Source: a virus. Taken from it: a DNA stretch of 31,781 nucleotides. Below are positions 30,644-31,781 of this stretch, in pieces. Each line of letters starts with the position of its first letter. The first letter of the stretch is position 1. A program made the translations under genes and the position numbers. The notes below the pieces were generated by a model. It saw nothing but the letters and a program-made list of their open reading frames with translations, was not told the origin of the DNA and searched no databases. Location of the stretch: positions 1-31,781 of IMG/VR virus record IMGVR_UViG_3300037488_000453; one strand, given 5' to 3'.

Positions 30644-31012
30644 TTGTCTATTTCCAGTCTCGAAATTCAGGCTAAAGCGGCAGCAGATCGCGTTGACGCG
30701 AACGCGGTTGGGTTTGATCTAATCACGATCCTGACAATTATCACAACGGTTCTGCCGTTGCTGATGAGCTGTTTCAATAAAAATGACGAGCCGAATCCAA
30801 GCCTCGTTGCGGTGAGCCTGAAACGGTATCACGACGCTCACCCCGAGGCATTGTTACGCAGGACTGCCCGCCGCGTTCGAGCCGAAGCCGATGAGCCGAT
30901 GACTAAGGCTCAATCGTTCGCACTTGCGAAAGCAGTGATCGCTCAGGCATTGACTGTTGACTCTGACACCGCTACAGCGTGCGCGAACGAAGCCGGGAGA
31001 GACATCGCGTGA
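30644..31012 (+). CDS. Hypothetical protein with one membrane segment
   Basis: A 122-residue protein. Residues 24-42 (FDLITILTIITTVLPLLMSC) form a hydrophobic segment. The rest is charged and helical (SLVAVSLKRYHDAHPEALLRR, AKAVIAQAL). The TTG start is preceded by GAGGTGATC, an excellent match to the 16S end, though closer than usual (about four bases). The stop overlaps a GTG start of the next gene. Confidence 0.7.
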   Translation: MSISSLEIQAKAAADRVDANAVGFDLITILTIITTVLPLLMSCFNKNDEPNPSLVAVSLKRYHDAHPEALLRRTARRVRAEADEPMTKAQSFALAKAVIAQALTVDSDTATACANEAGRDIA

Positions 31013-31781
31013 ACCGCTATGCACTGTTTGCTTTTTCCTTGTTTGTGATATGGGGAATCGCCTATGCGACAGGCTGCGATATCACGCTACCTGTTGCGCC
31101 GGTGCTAATCGAACCAGATACAACGCCAGTGCCATCGTCTGAAACCATAAGCTCTCTGTCGGCTGATCAATTTTATGTGGTAGAGTCAGACACTGAACTC
31201 ATCACGCTGACATCGCCAGAGGGCTATGTGGACATCGAAGCGTCAAGCGGGCCTATTCGCGTGCGTGGTCTGTTCGTCGATGGGGCCAACAAGATCGAAA
31301 CGCGGACATACAGCTCACCGTTCGTTTATTTTGTGACGGCAAAAGCCTCCGGAAAAACTGAACTGATTTTGATTCCGCACGGCGTCACTTCTCAGGCTGA
31401 CATTGTGCGTCAGGTGCTGACCGTCTCAGGAGGTGGGCCGATACCTCCACCCGATGACGACACGAAACCCAAACCACAACCAACAGCCAAACACGTCAGC
31501 CTCGCAATCGTTGAAGACACCATGAACCGCTCGCCTGACATGGCCATTACCATGAACGGCCTCGTCGCGTGGACGGCATTCGTTGACGCCGGAAACGACT
31601 GGCGAGCATATGACCTGACGACTGGTGAATCACGAGGCAAAAAAGCAATCACGGATTTGAATGGACCTTCGCCCGGCCTCGTGGTCTACGACAAGGCAAC
31701 CGGCAAAATGATCCATCGCGGCAACATGCCAGCGACGATTGGCGAACTGAAAACACTGATCGGGGGGCTGACTGGTGGCTG
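31009..31781 (+). CDS. Putative lipoprotein, C-terminus cut by window end
   Basis: Starts with GTG overlapping the previous stop (GTGA). The N-terminus (NRYALFAFSLFVIWGIAYATGC) is a signal peptide with a lipobox-like ATGC, so the product is probably lipid-anchored. Residues about 40-140 look beta-rich. A Pro/Asp/Lys linker (PPPDDDTKPKPQP) follows, then a second domain with VSLAIVEDTMNR and IGELKTLIGG whose fold I cannot name. At least 257 codons are present and the frame is open at the end. A host-surface or superinfection role is possible but unproven. Confidence 0.72.
   Translation, partial: MNRYALFAFSLFVIWGIAYATGCDITLPVAPVLIEPDTTPVPSSETISSLSADQFYVVESDTELITLTSPEGYVDIEASSGPIRVRGLFVDGANKIETRTYSSPFVYFVTAKASGKTELILIPHGVTSQADIVRQVLTVSGGGPIPPPDDDTKPKPQPTAKHVSLAIVEDTMNRSPDMAITMNGLVAWTAFVDAGNDWRAYDLTTGESRGKKAITDLNGPSPGLVVYDKATGKMIHRGNMPATIGELKTLIGGLTGG

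Noticed and set aside
1-31781. CRISPR array, insertion sequence or transposase
   Set aside because: No regularly spaced identical repeats with unique spacers and no transposase-like frame were seen; the only tandem DNA repeat is the in-frame hexanucleotide array.

Overview
The window is one continuous stretch of a tailed-phage (siphovirus-like, HK97-fold) genome or prophage. Every convincing gene is on the + strand, tightly packed, and often coupled by ATGA, TGATG or TAATG overlaps. The order terminase, portal, ClpP-type protease, capsid, connectors, tail tube, tail chaperones and tape measure identifies it without any database search. The host cannot be read from the sequence. A phage CsrA, the tail-distal cysteine-rich proteins and the glycosyltransferase-like gene remind me of phages of Planctomycetota, but that is recollection, not proof. 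No integrase, repressor, recognisable endolysin or CRISPR array was found. The last gene runs off the end, so the genome continues.

Layout: 0.1-9.2 kb holds DNA packaging, head and neck genes and the tail tube. 9.2-16.7 kb holds the tail, including a G/GT pair with a textbook -1 frameshift signal, a 960-residue tape measure with 61-residue repeats, and unusual cysteine-rich tail-tip candidates. 16.7-18.0 kb holds a glycosyltransferase-like protein and a methyltransferase. A large hairpin near 18.08 kb separates this late block from an early/regulatory block (18.1-20.9 kb). That block has two matching promoters, a leaderless HTH gene, small membrane peptides, an acetyltransferase, a Gly-X repeat protein and CsrA. 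20.9-29.6 kb is DNA metabolism: HNH nuclease, Sak4-like ATPase, DUF669-like protein, DUF1351-like coiled coil, a zinc-finger protein with an apparent ATT start, a GIY-YIG homing nuclease, an SF2 helicase with an SSB-like tail, and a PrimPol-ATPase fusion. 29.6-31.8 kb holds small unknown, membrane and lipoprotein genes, possibly linked to lysis or the cell envelope.

The most interesting signal is a pair of similar intergenic RNAs (24609-24714 and 27169-27273) on either side of the GIY-YIG/helicase unit. Each has a -10-like box, a first hairpin, a conserved linker and an intrinsic terminator hairpin. In each copy the loop of the first hairpin is perfectly complementary to the terminator loop (6 nt in one, 7 nt in the other), and the loop sequences covary between copies. 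I do not recognise this family. Two tRNA-like elements with perfect acceptor and T arms but abnormal cores (19443-19534, 22016-22084) are also present.
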